From JAEUMD01 sp964559355 (GTDB taxonomy: Bacteria; Pseudomonadota; Alphaproteobacteria; Rhizobiales; Hyphomicrobiaceae): a stretch of DNA of 64,000 nt. This document shows positions 8,995 through 18,328 of the stretch, one piece after another. Made by a program: the position numbers and the translations under genes. How positions within the stretch are numbered: position 1 is the stretch's first letter; each line of letters opens with the position of its first letter. The stretch covers positions 4,012-68,011 of the forward strand of contig CAZLHQ010000002.1 in assembly GCA_964559355.1 (NCBI GenBank), given 5' to 3'. The notes under the pieces are model-generated. The model had not been told where the DNA came from, made no database searches, and was given only the letters and a program-made list of their open reading frames with translations.

Positions 8995-9670
8995 AAAAAT
9001 CGTTGAGCACCCAATCGGTGGGGCAGCCATTGGCGATCATGCGACGGTCTGCCTCGGCCAGCATCTGGCTTTCGCCACCGTCCCAGAAGATCTGCCGCGC
9101 AATCTGCCAATGCTCGCACGCCGTCGTCATATCGCCCTGGCCGGCGACCAGATCGCCAAGCTCGAGACGAGCGGCGGCATGGGTTGCAGTGTCGCCAAGC
9201 CGCGACGCGAGAATGATGGCGCGGCGCAAATGGGTGGCCGCGAAACTGTCGGGCTGCCCATCGGCCAGCAACCGTTGCGCCATCTCTAACGAAAGTTTCG
9301 CGACCGCTGCATCGTCGAAGCGCTGCTCGGCATCCGCCAGCGCCAGTTCGAGCGCGTTGGTTGTGATGGAAGGCGCGGCCCACGGAACCGGCACGGGCTT
9401 GGCGCTCGGCTGGGGCGCGGGCATGGAAGCGGTTGGCCGGGCGGCCGCCTCTGTGCGGAGCGTTCGTTGCGTGGAAGTGGCGGGTGCAGCAGGCGTGGCG
9501 GGCGCGGAAGACGTGGCCTCGGGCCGTGCGTCAACCTGGGGCACCGACGCCTGCGATGGATCGCGTCCAGCAAATGCGGCGATGCCAACGACGAGCAGAA
9601 TGAAATAGGGCGCCAGGATCGCTACCCATCCAACCGCCCCCGTGAGTTCAATCAACGTCGTCAGCACCAT
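8993..9670 (-). CDS. Membrane-anchored protein with TPR-like helical C-terminus
   Basis: This 225-residue protein has one N-terminal membrane segment at about residues 12-34. A Pro/Ala/Thr-rich linker covers about residues 40-105. A helical domain from about residue 110 to 215 follows, with Ala/Leu-rich amphipathic helices typical of tetratricopeptide-like folds. It is probably anchored in the inner membrane with the helical part in the periplasm. No enzymatic motif was seen and the family is not recognised. Its 3' end lies in the palindrome shared with the convergent gene ending at 8935. The 308 bp between this gene and the metC start contain no other supportable gene. Confidence 0.7.
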   Translation of the reverse strand: MVLTTLIELTGAVGWVAILAPYFILLVVGIAAFAGRDPSQASVPQVDARPEATSSAPATPAAPATSTQRTLRTEAAARPTASMPAPQPSAKPVPVPWAAPSITTNALELALADAEQRFDDAAVAKLSLEMAQRLLADGQPDSFAATHLRRAIILASRLGDTATHAAARLELGDLVAGQGDMTTACEHWQIARQIFWDGGESQMLAEADRRMIANGCPTDWVLNDF

Positions 9671-9978
9671 GCTCGCCCCCTACTCAAACAGCCGCGCCAT
9701 GCACGCCCCCAAGCTGCATCCAGCAAGTATCCCGGCAACCAGCATACATCACATACGCTCGCCGCTGGGACTGCCAGCACACGCATGCGTCTTTCGACGT
9801 AGAGGCCGCCATTCGGGTCTGCTTTGATCACGCACCCGCGCTTTGCGGGATCATCGAGCCTTGACCTCGCTTCCACGATGGCCTCGCTCTGAGGTCGCGT
9901 CCCGTGCTACCTCAGCCAGAAGCGTCGGCCCCTGAATTTGGCCCGGCGACCTCATTCCTCGCAGCGCGGACCCGCACC

Positions 9979-11166
9979 ATGCAAGACGATTCCGAAAGCC
10001 ACGACGAAGCTGCTCGAGACGCCACCCGCGTGGTGCATCTTGGCCGCGATCCCGCTTCCAGCCACGGCTTCGTCAACCCGCCCGTCTATCGCGGATCGAC
10101 CGTTCTGTTCCCGACGCTCGAGGCGCTGGAGACCCGCAACCAGCCGTTCACCTACGGCCGCCGCGCGACGCCGACGACCGTGGCTCTGACTGACGCCCTG
10201 GCGCGGCTCGAGGGCGGCGCCATGACGATGCTCACAGGCTCCGGTCTTCAGGCCGTCACATCCGCGCTTCTCGCCTTCGTCGAGGCCGGCGACAGTATCC
10301 TGATGGTCGATACCGTCTATCAGCCGACCAGAAAATTCTGCGACACGACACTGAAAAAGCTCGGCGTCACCACCGTCTATTATGATCCCGCAATAGGCCA
10401 TCGCATTGCCGAACTCGTCGGCCCCAGCACGCGGCTGATTTTCACAGAAAGCCCCGGCTCGCAGACGTTCGAGATGCAGGATATTCCCGCCATTGCCGAA
10501 GTGGCGCGCGCGCGGAACCTGTGGCTGCTGATGGACAACACCTGGGCAAGCCCGCTCTACTTCAAGCCGTTCGAGCACGGCGTCGATGTTTCAATTCACG
10601 CCGCCACCAAATACATCGTCGGTCATGCCGACGCGATGCTGGGCGTCGTCACCGGCAATGCGCGCGCCGCACCCTATCTCGACCGCATCAAGGAAGCGCT
10701 TGGCACCTCGCCGGGATCGGAAGAGACATACCTCGCCTTGCGCGGCCTGCGCACACTCGACGTGCGGCTTGCCCGCCATAACGCTTCCGGGCTCGACATG
10801 GCGCGATGGCTGGCGCAGCGTCAGGAAGTCCGGCGCGTCATGCATCCAGCACTCGACACCGATCCTGGTCACGCCATCTGGAAGCGGGACTATCTCGGCG
10901 CATCGGGCCTTTTCGGAATCATTCTGGAGCCGGTGCCCAAGCGGGCATTGGCCGCGTTTGTCGATCAGCTCGAACTGTTCGGCATGGGATACTCGTGGGG
11001 CGGCTACGAGAGCCTGATCCTGCCATTCGATCCGCGCTCCTACCGGACCGCAACATCCTGGCAGGAAACCGGCGTCGCGTTACGCTTGCATATCGGGCTT
11101 GAAGACGTCGCCGATCTCAAGGCCGATCTCGACCGCGGCTTTGCTCGAATGCGCGCTGCCATGTAG
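9979..11166 (+). CDS. metC: Cystathionine beta-lyase (PLP-dependent)
   Basis: This is a Cys/Met-metabolism PLP enzyme of the cystathionine beta/gamma-lyase fold. It most likely cleaves cystathionine to homocysteine, pyruvate and ammonia in methionine synthesis. The Schiff-base lysine lies in HAATKYIVGHAD; the Y-G-R-R segment, L-T-G-S-G-L-Q and D-N-T-W-A-S-P-L are all present. The C-terminal SWGGYESL is typical of cystathionine beta-lyases as opposed to gamma-synthases. The ATG at 9979 gives 395 residues, the usual length. A GTG at 9904 would add 25 residues without family support. Neither start has a strong ribosome-binding site. Confidence 0.9.
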   Translation: MQDDSESHDEAARDATRVVHLGRDPASSHGFVNPPVYRGSTVLFPTLEALETRNQPFTYGRRATPTTVALTDALARLEGGAMTMLTGSGLQAVTSALLAFVEAGDSILMVDTVYQPTRKFCDTTLKKLGVTTVYYDPAIGHRIAELVGPSTRLIFTESPGSQTFEMQDIPAIAEVARARNLWLLMDNTWASPLYFKPFEHGVDVSIHAATKYIVGHADAMLGVVTGNARAAPYLDRIKEALGTSPGSEETYLALRGLRTLDVRLARHNASGLDMARWLAQRQEVRRVMHPALDTDPGHAIWKRDYLGASGLFGIILEPVPKRALAAFVDQLELFGMGYSWGGYESLILPFDPRSYRTATSWQETGVALRLHIGLEDVADLKADLDRGFARMRAAM

Positions 11167-11233
11167 CGGCGCGAGCCAATGTAGTGAATCTCAAATAGCC
11201 AACGTCGATGCCGCGATCGCCTGACGTACTGGC

Positions 11234-12010
11234 TCACCTCACGTGGGCAGCAGCTTCCGCTTCGATCTCGTCCACCGCCTTGGCGATCGCCTCGGCAATC
11301 AATGTCGAGACCTCTTCGAACGCGCCGACCGCACCCGTATAGGCGATTCTGCCGTCAAACGCGCCGAGCGCCTCAGGCACATCTTCGGCAGCGTGCAATC
11401 CATCGCCATTGAAGAAGCCGACCACCACGGTTGGCCGTTGATCGGCCGTCACCACGTCTTCGAGGAACGGCGCTTCCTCTAGAAACGCTGTCGTGATCGT
11501 GCCAAAGCCACTTATCTCACGCAGACGGGCCGCCACCAACTCGGTCGCTTCGGAGGAAGCCCGCGCCACCTTCGAGCCATGGCCGACGAGCAGCAACCGG
11601 CAAGCCGATACAGGCTGGCCAAGCGTTTCGGCCTGCCGACGCGCACGGTTCGCAATCACGCCCGGCAGTGGCTCAGCACTGCCAAGCGGCGTCAACACAC
11701 GGCATCGGTGCGCGAGCCCCGCCTCGGCGATGCGCTGTGGCACCTTCACGTTGACGAAGAAGCCCGCCGCCATGAAGAACGGAAACACCAGGATCGGTCC
11801 CTGAGTTTGACCTGCGACGGCCGTCAGCGCCTCCTCCAGCGTCGGCGAGCCGCTCAATACACCCGCCGCGATTGGAAAGCTTTGAAGCAAGCTCGATACC
11901 GCACCGGCATGCCGCAACAGGATGGCATTCGAGAAGGCACCGCCGCGTTCGCCATGCGCGACGAGCAGCACGGCCGCGTTTGGCTGTTCCTCAAAGCCCG
12001 GCTGGCTCAC
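11234..12010 (-). CDS. CbiX/SirB-type sirohydrochlorin chelatase, two-domain
   Basis: This 258-residue protein has two halves, each with a class II chelatase signature: VLLVAHGERGG near residue 18 and LLLVGHGSKVA near residue 140. Each His-Gly pair marks a chelatase subdomain, so this is the long, two-domain form. Such enzymes insert cobalt (CbiX) or ferrous iron (SirB) into sirohydrochlorin; the metal cannot be decided from sequence. In this window a ferrochelatase would fit, because haem d1 is made from sirohaem and the nir operon supplies precorrin-2 through NirE but no separate ferrochelatase. The upstream 300 bp, shared with the TonB receptor's 3' end, contain no other gene. Confidence 0.82.
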   Translation of the reverse strand: MSQPGFEEQPNAAVLLVAHGERGGAFSNAILLRHAGAVSSLLQSFPIAAGVLSGSPTLEEALTAVAGQTQGPILVFPFFMAAGFFVNVKVPQRIAEAGLAHRCRVLTPLGSAEPLPGVIANRARRQAETLGQPVSACRLLLVGHGSKVARASSEATELVAARLREISGFGTITTAFLEEAPFLEDVVTADQRPTVVVGFFNGDGLHAAEDVPEALGAFDGRIAYTGAVGAFEEVSTLIAEAIAKAVDEIEAEAAAHVR

Positions 12011-12244
12011 GTCTCTACCTCGAAGTGTGCGCCCACGCTTGGCACTCTACCGCCGTCCCGCGCCCATTAAGGTTTGGGACATACCAGGTTCAAGATGGCG
12101 AGGTCGCGGGCCGATGACAATGGGTGATGCCTTGGCGCGCAGGCGAAAGTCGCCGCCAATTTCGTCGCACCGCCCTCTGACGAGCCCACATTGTGCCGCG
12201 CGGCACATTTTGCCAGCGTGCAAAGCGCAGGGCTGGAAGCCATT

Positions 12245-12267
12245 GCGGCCGCCCGGTGGGCGGCCGC
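12245..12267 (-). terminator. Perfect 10-bp GC hairpin downstream of the TonB receptor gene
   Basis: GCGGCCGCCC at 12245-12254 and GGGCGGCCGC at 12258-12267 pair perfectly around a 3-base loop, 45 bp after the receptor stop codon. No U-run follows, so intrinsic termination is likely but not certain. Confidence 0.5.
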
Positions 12268-12311
12268 ATCTCTGATGGATACGCTCTTGGATGACGACGC
12301 CGAGCGCCGGC

Positions 12312-15068
12312 TCAGAACTTGATCTTCACGCCGCCGTAAGCGGCCACTGGAGCCGCCGGCATAATCGTGCGCGGATCCTCGAAATCGATGGTGCCACCAG
12401 ACGCCTCCGAGGCCTCCTCTACATCGAAGAAGTTGCCAAAGATACCGTACCGTTTATCGAATACGTTGTTGATGAGACCGTAGATCTGAACGTTGTCGGT
12501 GATGTCGTAGGTGGTGTTGAGGTTGACGCGCCACCAGCCCGGCAGCTTGCGCGTCAGATTGGCCTCATCACCGAAGAACACCGAGTTGCTGGCCGCAACC
12601 AGATCGGCGCCGAACTTCCAGCGTGACGTGATCGAATAGTTGAAACCAGCCTTCACGCGATGGGCCGGCACTCCGGGCATACGATCGCCTGGACGAACGA
12701 TGATGCACGACGTCATCGCTGGATTGTCGGGATCGTATGTCGCTTCGGTGTCGCAATCGATCACATCCGGCCCGACTGCAGGCGTGTTCGGCGATGGATG
12801 CACGTTCGTGTCACGGAAGGTCGCATCGATGTAGCTGTAATTCATGTACGCCTTGAGCCGCTGCGACGAATAGGCGAGCCCGGCTTCAAAGCCCTGCCGT
12901 AGCGTGTCGCCCGCGTTGGCGAAGTAACCGCGGCCCGCCTCCTCAGCCGGCAGCGCCATGATGTCGTTCTTGCTCAAGGTGCGGAAGAAGCCAGCCGACC
13001 ACTGCAGCTTCTCGGACCCTGAAGGAGAAACCGATTCACCTCTGAGACCCAGCTCCCACGTATTGGAGACCACCTGCTTCAACGGCGGATCATCGGTAAG
13101 GAAGCTCTCGATGAGACACGGATTCTCCGGATCGGCACACGCCAATTCGGCCGGCGTCGGCGCGCGGTTCGCCTCCGAATAGCCGCCGTAGAGCGAAATA
13201 CCCGGCACCAGCTTGAAGGTTGCTCCAGCACTCGGATTGAAACGCTGGTACTTGCTGGTGGCGTTGAGATCCTCAAAGTTGCCGGTGTTGTCCTTGAGCT
13301 CGATCGCCGCATGATTATAGCGGCCGCCAACCGTGACAGACAGTCGATCCGTCACGTCGAGCGTATTGAGGAAATAGAGGCCCCAATAGTCGTTACGCGA
13401 GCTGATATCGCGCGGCAGGAAGTCGTTGTCGTCGTCGACCGGCCCGTCGATCACGTTGCCGGTGCCGTGCACGACGAAGCGCGGACCGATGAGACCCACC
13501 TCGCTGCTCGCGCCATATTTTACCCGACCACCATCATAGCTCATGCCGAGGATGAATTGGTTCGGCCGATCGAACAGACGCCGCTTTTCGACGGCCTGCA
13601 GCGAGAAGCCATAGCCGTTGGCGTCTTGCTTCGTGCGGTCGAGGGAACCCAATGGCAGATCGTCGTCGTTGTCGAGCACGATCGGCACGCCGCCCGATTC
13701 GAGCGGACCCGCTTCACTGCATACATTGTCGCCGCATTCCTCGAACTCGGCGATGTTGCCATCGGCATGTCGTTGCTTGAAGCGCCGGAAGTAGGAAACG
13801 CCCGAAAGCGACAGCGTATCGGTTGCCTTGACGCTGCCGTTGAAGGACAGCATGGCCACTTGATTGTCGGAAGTCTGTGGCGAGGTGAACGTGCGTTCCC
13901 AGCCGAGCGCCAGAAGCTCCACGGGTGCCGCCGCTACGACGCCGACGAAGTTGTCGGCAGTGGTGAAGTTCAAATGGAACTCGCGCCGCGAATCCTTGAA
14001 CCCGACATCGGCGTAAAGCCGCTTGATCTCGGAGGGCGAGAAGTCGCGCCATCCATCATCCCTGATGCCTTCCACCGCGACGAATGCGGCCCAATTGCCA
14101 CTCTGCATCCCGGTGGCAAGACCGCCCTGAATGCGCCCGTTGGAGCCGAACCGCGTATCGATCTCGGTGCCGTGGAAATTGAAGCCATCCCGCATGGTGA
14201 TGACGGCCGCGCCGCCGACGGCGTTGAGGCCGAACACGGGATTGCCAGAGACAATCGTGATATCGGAGATGGCATTCGACGGCAGGAAGTCGAAGTTGAC
14301 GAAGTCGCCGAACGCCTCGTTGATGCGCACGCCATTCTGGTAGATGGCAAGGCCCTGCGCGACGCCCGGCAACGGCGAGGAATAAAAGCCGCGGTAGTCG
14401 ATTTGAGTCTGGAACTCGTTGCCCTGAATGTCTGTCAGGATGGCGCCTGGAACTTGCGCCTCGACGACCGACTGCGGTGTCGGTGTCGGCTGTCGCGCAA
14501 AATCGGCGGCACTGGCGCGACCAACGCCGCCGGGCACCTTCTCCAGAACGACCTCGCTCCCCGCCAGCGGCGACAGCTTGATCCCGTCCGACAGCGCCGG
14601 AGCGGCATAGGCCGAGGCGCCACCCGTCGGCGGCGATGTCTGCTCGGCTTGCTGAGCCGGCGGTTGAGGCTCGGATACGGCTGCCGGTTGTGGCGCCGGC
14701 TGCGGGGCGGGCTGAGGCGTGGGTTTGGGTTTGGCCTGCTGCACGGGCTTTGGCGCCGGCTTCTTGGCCACTTTGGCGGCTGGTTTCGCCTCGGGCTTGG
14801 GTTCCGCCTTCTTCTGGATGACTTCGACGGCCGGCAACTGAGCATCCGATTGGGGAACGGAGGGCGTTGTCGCGGGCGGAGCGGCGGGAGTCGGTGCGAC
14901 AGGTGTCGGTGCGGCGGCCGCAGGAGGGGCGGTCGGCGGTGGCGGCGCGGGTGCATCAGGCGCGGGAACCGCCGTTGGCGGCTGTTGTGCCAACGCCGAT
15001 GTCGAAACCAATAGCGACGCCACTAACCCCATGAGACGCAGATGTTTCTTGTTATTGTCTCTGCACAT
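12312..15068 (-). CDS. TonB-dependent outer-membrane receptor with proline/lysine-rich N-terminal spacer
   Basis: This 918-residue protein has a Sec signal ending near residue 27, and residues 29-77 are Pro/Ala-rich. LPAVEVIQ at residues 78-85 looks like a TonB box. Residues 86-145 are Lys/Pro/Gln-rich and resemble the periplasmic spacer of TonB itself. The plug domain spans about residues 160-310, with recognisable stretches such as IYQNGVRINEAFGD and FGLNAVGGAAVI. The beta-barrel fills the rest and ends in an aromatic residue (KIKF), as outer-membrane barrels do. It would import a metal complex or cofactor using TonB energy. The ligand is unknown; copper or a tetrapyrrole would suit the neighbours, but that is inference. 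A perfect inverted repeat lies 53 bp upstream. Confidence 0.88.
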   Translation of the reverse strand: MCRDNNKKHLRLMGLVASLLVSTSALAQQPPTAVPAPDAPAPPPPTAPPAAAAPTPVAPTPAAPPATTPSVPQSDAQLPAVEVIQKKAEPKPEAKPAAKVAKKPAPKPVQQAKPKPTPQPAPQPAPQPAAVSEPQPPAQQAEQTSPPTGGASAYAAPALSDGIKLSPLAGSEVVLEKVPGGVGRASAADFARQPTPTPQSVVEAQVPGAILTDIQGNEFQTQIDYRGFYSSPLPGVAQGLAIYQNGVRINEAFGDFVNFDFLPSNAISDITIVSGNPVFGLNAVGGAAVITMRDGFNFHGTEIDTRFGSNGRIQGGLATGMQSGNWAAFVAVEGIRDDGWRDFSPSEIKRLYADVGFKDSRREFHLNFTTADNFVGVVAAAPVELLALGWERTFTSPQTSDNQVAMLSFNGSVKATDTLSLSGVSYFRRFKQRHADGNIAEFEECGDNVCSEAGPLESGGVPIVLDNDDDLPLGSLDRTKQDANGYGFSLQAVEKRRLFDRPNQFILGMSYDGGRVKYGASSEVGLIGPRFVVHGTGNVIDGPVDDDNDFLPRDISSRNDYWGLYFLNTLDVTDRLSVTVGGRYNHAAIELKDNTGNFEDLNATSKYQRFNPSAGATFKLVPGISLYGGYSEANRAPTPAELACADPENPCLIESFLTDDPPLKQVVSNTWELGLRGESVSPSGSEKLQWSAGFFRTLSKNDIMALPAEEAGRGYFANAGDTLRQGFEAGLAYSSQRLKAYMNYSYIDATFRDTNVHPSPNTPAVGPDVIDCDTEATYDPDNPAMTSCIIVRPGDRMPGVPAHRVKAGFNYSITSRWKFGADLVAASNSVFFGDEANLTRKLPGWWRVNLNTTYDITDNVQIYGLINNVFDKRYGIFGNFFDVEEASEASGGTIDFEDPRTIMPAAPVAAYGGVKIKF

Positions 15069-15120
15069 CCCCGATCCCCCTGGCGCTTCGCCTCGCAGGC
15101 AGCGCCGCCGTCAAAGCCGG

Positions 15121-15151
15121 GAATTTTTCCCGCACGTTTCGGGAAAAATTC
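15121..15151. promoter_or_regulatory. Perfect 12-bp inverted repeat upstream of the TonB receptor
   Basis: GAATTTTTCCCG at 15121-15132 and CGGGAAAAATTC at 15140-15151 are exact reverse complements with a 7-base spacer. It lies 53-83 bp upstream of the receptor ATG at 15068. It may be an operator for a dimeric regulator or an RNA hairpin in the leader. The surrounding 15069-15368 contains no gene, and I saw no cobalamin riboswitch there. Confidence 0.55.
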
Positions 15152-15368
15152 CAATAATCGATTGTTCTTACGAACGAATCTCGATTCATCAAGCAATATG
15201 GTCGGCTGCATTCGAGCGTCAACGCGCGACGGGTACGATGCATCGCTTAACACGGGCGGTGTTGCGTCTACGCCGCGGTTTTGCGCCAACTCGGGAACTC
15301 TTTCCGCAGGCGTGCAGGCAGATCTCCCGCCAGCGATGTCGGCCTTGGCAGAAGTTGATGCGGCAAGC

Positions 15369-15644
15369 TCAGACGGCCAGCACGTAGAGGCTGAGGACCA
15401 CCGCCAGAATGAGCCCGATCAGCACCATCAAGGCATCGGCTGCCGCAGGCACCGTGCGCAGGTTCAGATATTGCCGCAGAATGATGCCCGCCTTCGCCCA
15501 TGCGACGACGAAAAGTGCGGCGAGCAATGCCGGCCCCAGCCTCCCCAATCCCACGACGCGCCCGGCGAACATGGTGGCGATCGTAAGTGCCATCAGCAAC
15601 ATCCAGGAAACGAGTAGCGCGCGGACACTGGGATAATAGCTCAT
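15369..15644 (-). CDS. norF: NorF, small membrane protein of nitric oxide reductase cluster
   Basis: This 91-residue protein has three hydrophobic segments (about residues 8-30, 36-56 and 68-90). It matches the cytochrome-oxidase subunit IV-like family that includes NorF. In denitrifiers NorF accompanies NorE and supports full nitric oxide reductase activity without being part of the catalytic NorCB pair. It sits 4 bp downstream of norE, as the last gene of the norCBQDEF block. Assignment rests on size, topology and position. Confidence 0.78.
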   Translation of the reverse strand: MSYYPSVRALLVSWMLLMALTIATMFAGRVVGLGRLGPALLAALFVVAWAKAGIILRQYLNLRTVPAAADALMVLIGLILAVVLSLYVLAV

Positions 15645-15648
15645 CGCG

Positions 15649-16254
15649 TCACCGCATCAGATAGACGATTGGAAACAGCAGCACCCAGACGAGATCAACC
15701 ATGTGCCAGAAGGTCGTGCCGATCTCGACGGTTTCGATCGATTGCTTCCACGCCACGATCGCGAGAATGGCTATTCCCGCCACGACGTGAAGCGCGTGAA
15801 AGCCCGTCGTTAGGTAGTAGAGCGTGAAAAACGTATTGGTCGATGGGCCAAGGCCGGCGGAAAGCTTGGCGTGGTACTCGACGATCTTGACGACCAGGAA
15901 CACAACGCCAAGCAGCGCTGCAGCGCCAAGCCACAAGCGCGCCGCGCGCGCGTGCGACACCGCCTGCGCGTTGACGGCGAGTGCCGCACACAGCCCGCTC
16001 GTCAAAAGCACCATGGTGTTGATGGCGCCCGCCAGCCGGTCGAGCTTGTCTTGCGACTGAAGGAATATCACCGGCTCGGAGATGCGCGCGCCTGCGAACG
16101 CGATGAAGGCGCCGCCGAACACCAGGATCTCGCTGACGATCAAGATCCACATCATCGGATGGCCCGGTAACTGCGATAGCACACCCCAGCTGCCGGCCAG
16201 TGTGTCGGTGTTGCCGGGGCTCTCGCCGGGGCCATGCGACTGCAATTGAGTCAC
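15649..16254 (-). CDS. norE: NorE, cytochrome c oxidase subunit III-like protein
   Basis: This 201-residue membrane protein has five hydrophobic segments, and the subunit III family pattern is clear. The M-W-I-L-I-V-S-E-I-L-V-F-G-G-A-F segment, the Y-Y-L-T-T-G-F-H-A-L-H-V element and the final WHMVDLVWVLLFPIVYL are the family's signature regions. NorE is an accessory protein of cNor-type nitric oxide reductase that improves nitric oxide turnover. It follows norD after 8 bp and precedes norF after 4 bp, consistent with one transcript. Confidence 0.87.
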   Translation of the reverse strand: MTQLQSHGPGESPGNTDTLAGSWGVLSQLPGHPMMWILIVSEILVFGGAFIAFAGARISEPVIFLQSQDKLDRLAGAINTMVLLTSGLCAALAVNAQAVSHARAARLWLGAAALLGVVFLVVKIVEYHAKLSAGLGPSTNTFFTLYYLTTGFHALHVVAGIAILAIVAWKQSIETVEIGTTFWHMVDLVWVLLFPIVYLMR

Positions 16255-16262
16255 CCCCAGCC

Positions 16263-18179
16263 CTACCCGATCAAATGGCGATAGAGGACCGGAAGCGCGC
16301 TCGAAAGCCGCGCCGGGTGAGAGACGATCGAAAAGGCGTTGGCGCCGAAGATACGCGGAAAGTAGGTCTGCGCCTTCTGGTCGATCGTGATGCCGAACAC
16401 GGCGTGCCCGGCCTTGCGCGCTTCCTGGATCGCCTTGCGGCTGTCCTCCACACCATAGCGGCCGTCGTAGTGATCGAGATCGTTGGGCTTGCCATCTGTC
16501 AGCACCAGCAACAGCCGACGCCGCATAGGCCGCTGCGACAGGCGCTTGGACACATGACGCACGGCAGCACCCAGGCGCGTGTAAAAGCCCGGATGCAACG
16601 CGCCGATACGGCGGCGAACGACATCGTTGACAGGCTCGGTGAAGTCCTTGACCTGGGACACGAACACGCGGTCGCGCCGCAGCGAGGAGAAAGCGAAGAT
16701 TGCCGCCTCGTCACCGCACGCCGCGATACCCTCGGCAAGTGCGGTCAGCGCCTCCTTCTCGACATCGATGATGGCGCGGTTCTGGACATAACCTTCCGTC
16801 GAGCGCGAAACGTCGATCAGCACCGCGACCGCAAGATCGCGTGAGACCGCGCGCGATTGCCGGTAGACATGATCGGAGCCCTCGCCCCGCGCCACGAGAT
16901 CGGCACGCGAGCGGATCAGGCCGTCCATGTCGAGTTCGTGGCCATCGAGTTGGCGGCTCAACACCTCTCGCTTCGGCCGCAGCGCTTCGAACTGGCGGCG
17001 CACCATGCGAATGCGTCGCGCCGTCTTCGGCCCCGGCTCCCACGCCGTGCCCGAATGCGTTTCATCCGCCACCCGCTCCAGCACACGGACATGGTGTTGC
17101 AGGTGCGAGCCCGAACGATAGTCCCATTCAGGATAGGTGTGCTCGCCCGAAATGCGCTCGTTGTCGACATCGGCCGGCGCCAGGTCGAGATCGATCTTCA
17201 ACAGCGTGGCGGCGCGCTTCTCGTGCTTGGTGACACCGATTTCATCGTGATCGTCGGCGGCCTTGCGAGCGTTGTTCTCCTCATCGTCCTCCACGTCACG
17301 ATGGAGGTTCATGAATTCGGTCCATGTGAGGATTTTCTCGAAGCGATGCACGATCAGCGGATTTTTTCGTTTGATCTGATCGCTCTTGCGGCGCTTGGCC
17401 TTGCGCATGCGGCCATCGCCGCCGGCATGGGTGCGTTTGCCCGAGCTATCGGTCTCCTCCTCGCGCGCATCCGCCGCCACGAGTCCGCCCGATGTTATGA
17501 GCGGCCACAGCGGCACCGGCAGGAACGGGCGATATCCAGCCGCGGCTCTGGCATTCTCGAACGTAATGCTTGGCGGCGTCACGCCGGCCGGGGTCGCAAG
17601 TGCAGCGCGAATGAGGCCCTCCACCGCCGTTTCCGCGGGCGGCAGCTTGCGCATGGGTCGCAACGGCAGATAAGCGGCAACGAGGGCATCATAAGTCCGC
17701 GCCAACCCGTGAAAACGCGCGATGGTCGCTTCGGTCACTGAGGCCGCAAAGAGAATGGCTTGCACATCACGCTGCAGCGGCTTGGCGAGATCGGGCGGTT
17801 CTTGCTCACAGGCAACCGCAGTCCAGGCCGCCATCCAGAAATACAAGCTTCTATTCAGCGCGCGGGTCGGCAGCAGATCGATTGTGCCCGGCAATTGCAT
17901 CCTGATGCAGTCATAGGCGGCCGCGGGCAAACGCTCACTGCGACGGCCCAGGCGCTGGCGCAGCGACAGACGATGTTTTGAAACCTGATCGATGGCGGCG
18001 ACGATTTCCGCTGAGGCGTCGCCGCCGAGCGCATGAAAATAGACCCGAAGCCCTGCCTCGACCTCTTCGAAGCGAACGGCCTCTTCAGGAAACCGCACGA
18101 TGCTCGCGCGATCGCCAACCAGACTGTGCCACAGATTGCCGATCGTCTCTTCCGGCTCGAGCAGATGCAGAAGGCTCAT
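16263..18179 (-). CDS. norD: NorD, VWA-domain activator of nitric oxide reductase
   Basis: NorD works with the AAA protein NorQ to mature the NorCB complex, probably by helping insert non-haem iron. The C-terminal third is a VWA domain with the metal-site DVSRS near residues 446-450 and the conserved LVLTDGKPND later on. A central region of about 60 residues is strongly charged (Lys/Arg then Asp/Glu), as in other NorD proteins. The ATG at 18179 is chosen because GAAGGA lies about ten bases upstream; an ATG 13 codons earlier is possible. The product has 638 residues, normal for the family. It follows norQ after about 150 bp. Confidence 0.92.
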   Translation of the reverse strand: MSLLHLLEPEETIGNLWHSLVGDRASIVRFPEEAVRFEEVEAGLRVYFHALGGDASAEIVAAIDQVSKHRLSLRQRLGRRSERLPAAAYDCIRMQLPGTIDLLPTRALNRSLYFWMAAWTAVACEQEPPDLAKPLQRDVQAILFAASVTEATIARFHGLARTYDALVAAYLPLRPMRKLPPAETAVEGLIRAALATPAGVTPPSITFENARAAAGYRPFLPVPLWPLITSGGLVAADAREEETDSSGKRTHAGGDGRMRKAKRRKSDQIKRKNPLIVHRFEKILTWTEFMNLHRDVEDDEENNARKAADDHDEIGVTKHEKRAATLLKIDLDLAPADVDNERISGEHTYPEWDYRSGSHLQHHVRVLERVADETHSGTAWEPGPKTARRIRMVRRQFEALRPKREVLSRQLDGHELDMDGLIRSRADLVARGEGSDHVYRQSRAVSRDLAVAVLIDVSRSTEGYVQNRAIIDVEKEALTALAEGIAACGDEAAIFAFSSLRRDRVFVSQVKDFTEPVNDVVRRRIGALHPGFYTRLGAAVRHVSKRLSQRPMRRRLLLVLTDGKPNDLDHYDGRYGVEDSRKAIQEARKAGHAVFGITIDQKAQTYFPRIFGANAFSIVSHPARLSSALPVLYRHLIG

Positions 18180-18328
18180 GCTGGCATTTCCTTCATTGCT
18201 CACCTGTCGAAGCGGCATCGTGCGCGACGATTGCTTATCGCTGCAACGACATCACCGAGGAAGACCCTGTCGCCAACACCCAGGACGGCCGATGACTGCC
18301 AGCCCTCGCATCACGCTCAGCCGAGCGC

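Noticed and set aside
13311..15014. Long plus-strand open frame of 567 codons opposite the TonB receptor gene
   Set aside because: It is the mirror of a strongly supported receptor gene, with His/Arg/Glu-rich composition and no family similarity; a codon-bias artefact of GC-rich DNA.
15069..15368. Possible cobalamin riboswitch upstream of the TonB receptor, suggested by the nearby CbiX gene
   Set aside because: No B12-box-like element or conserved core was found; only the 12-bp inverted repeat stands out.
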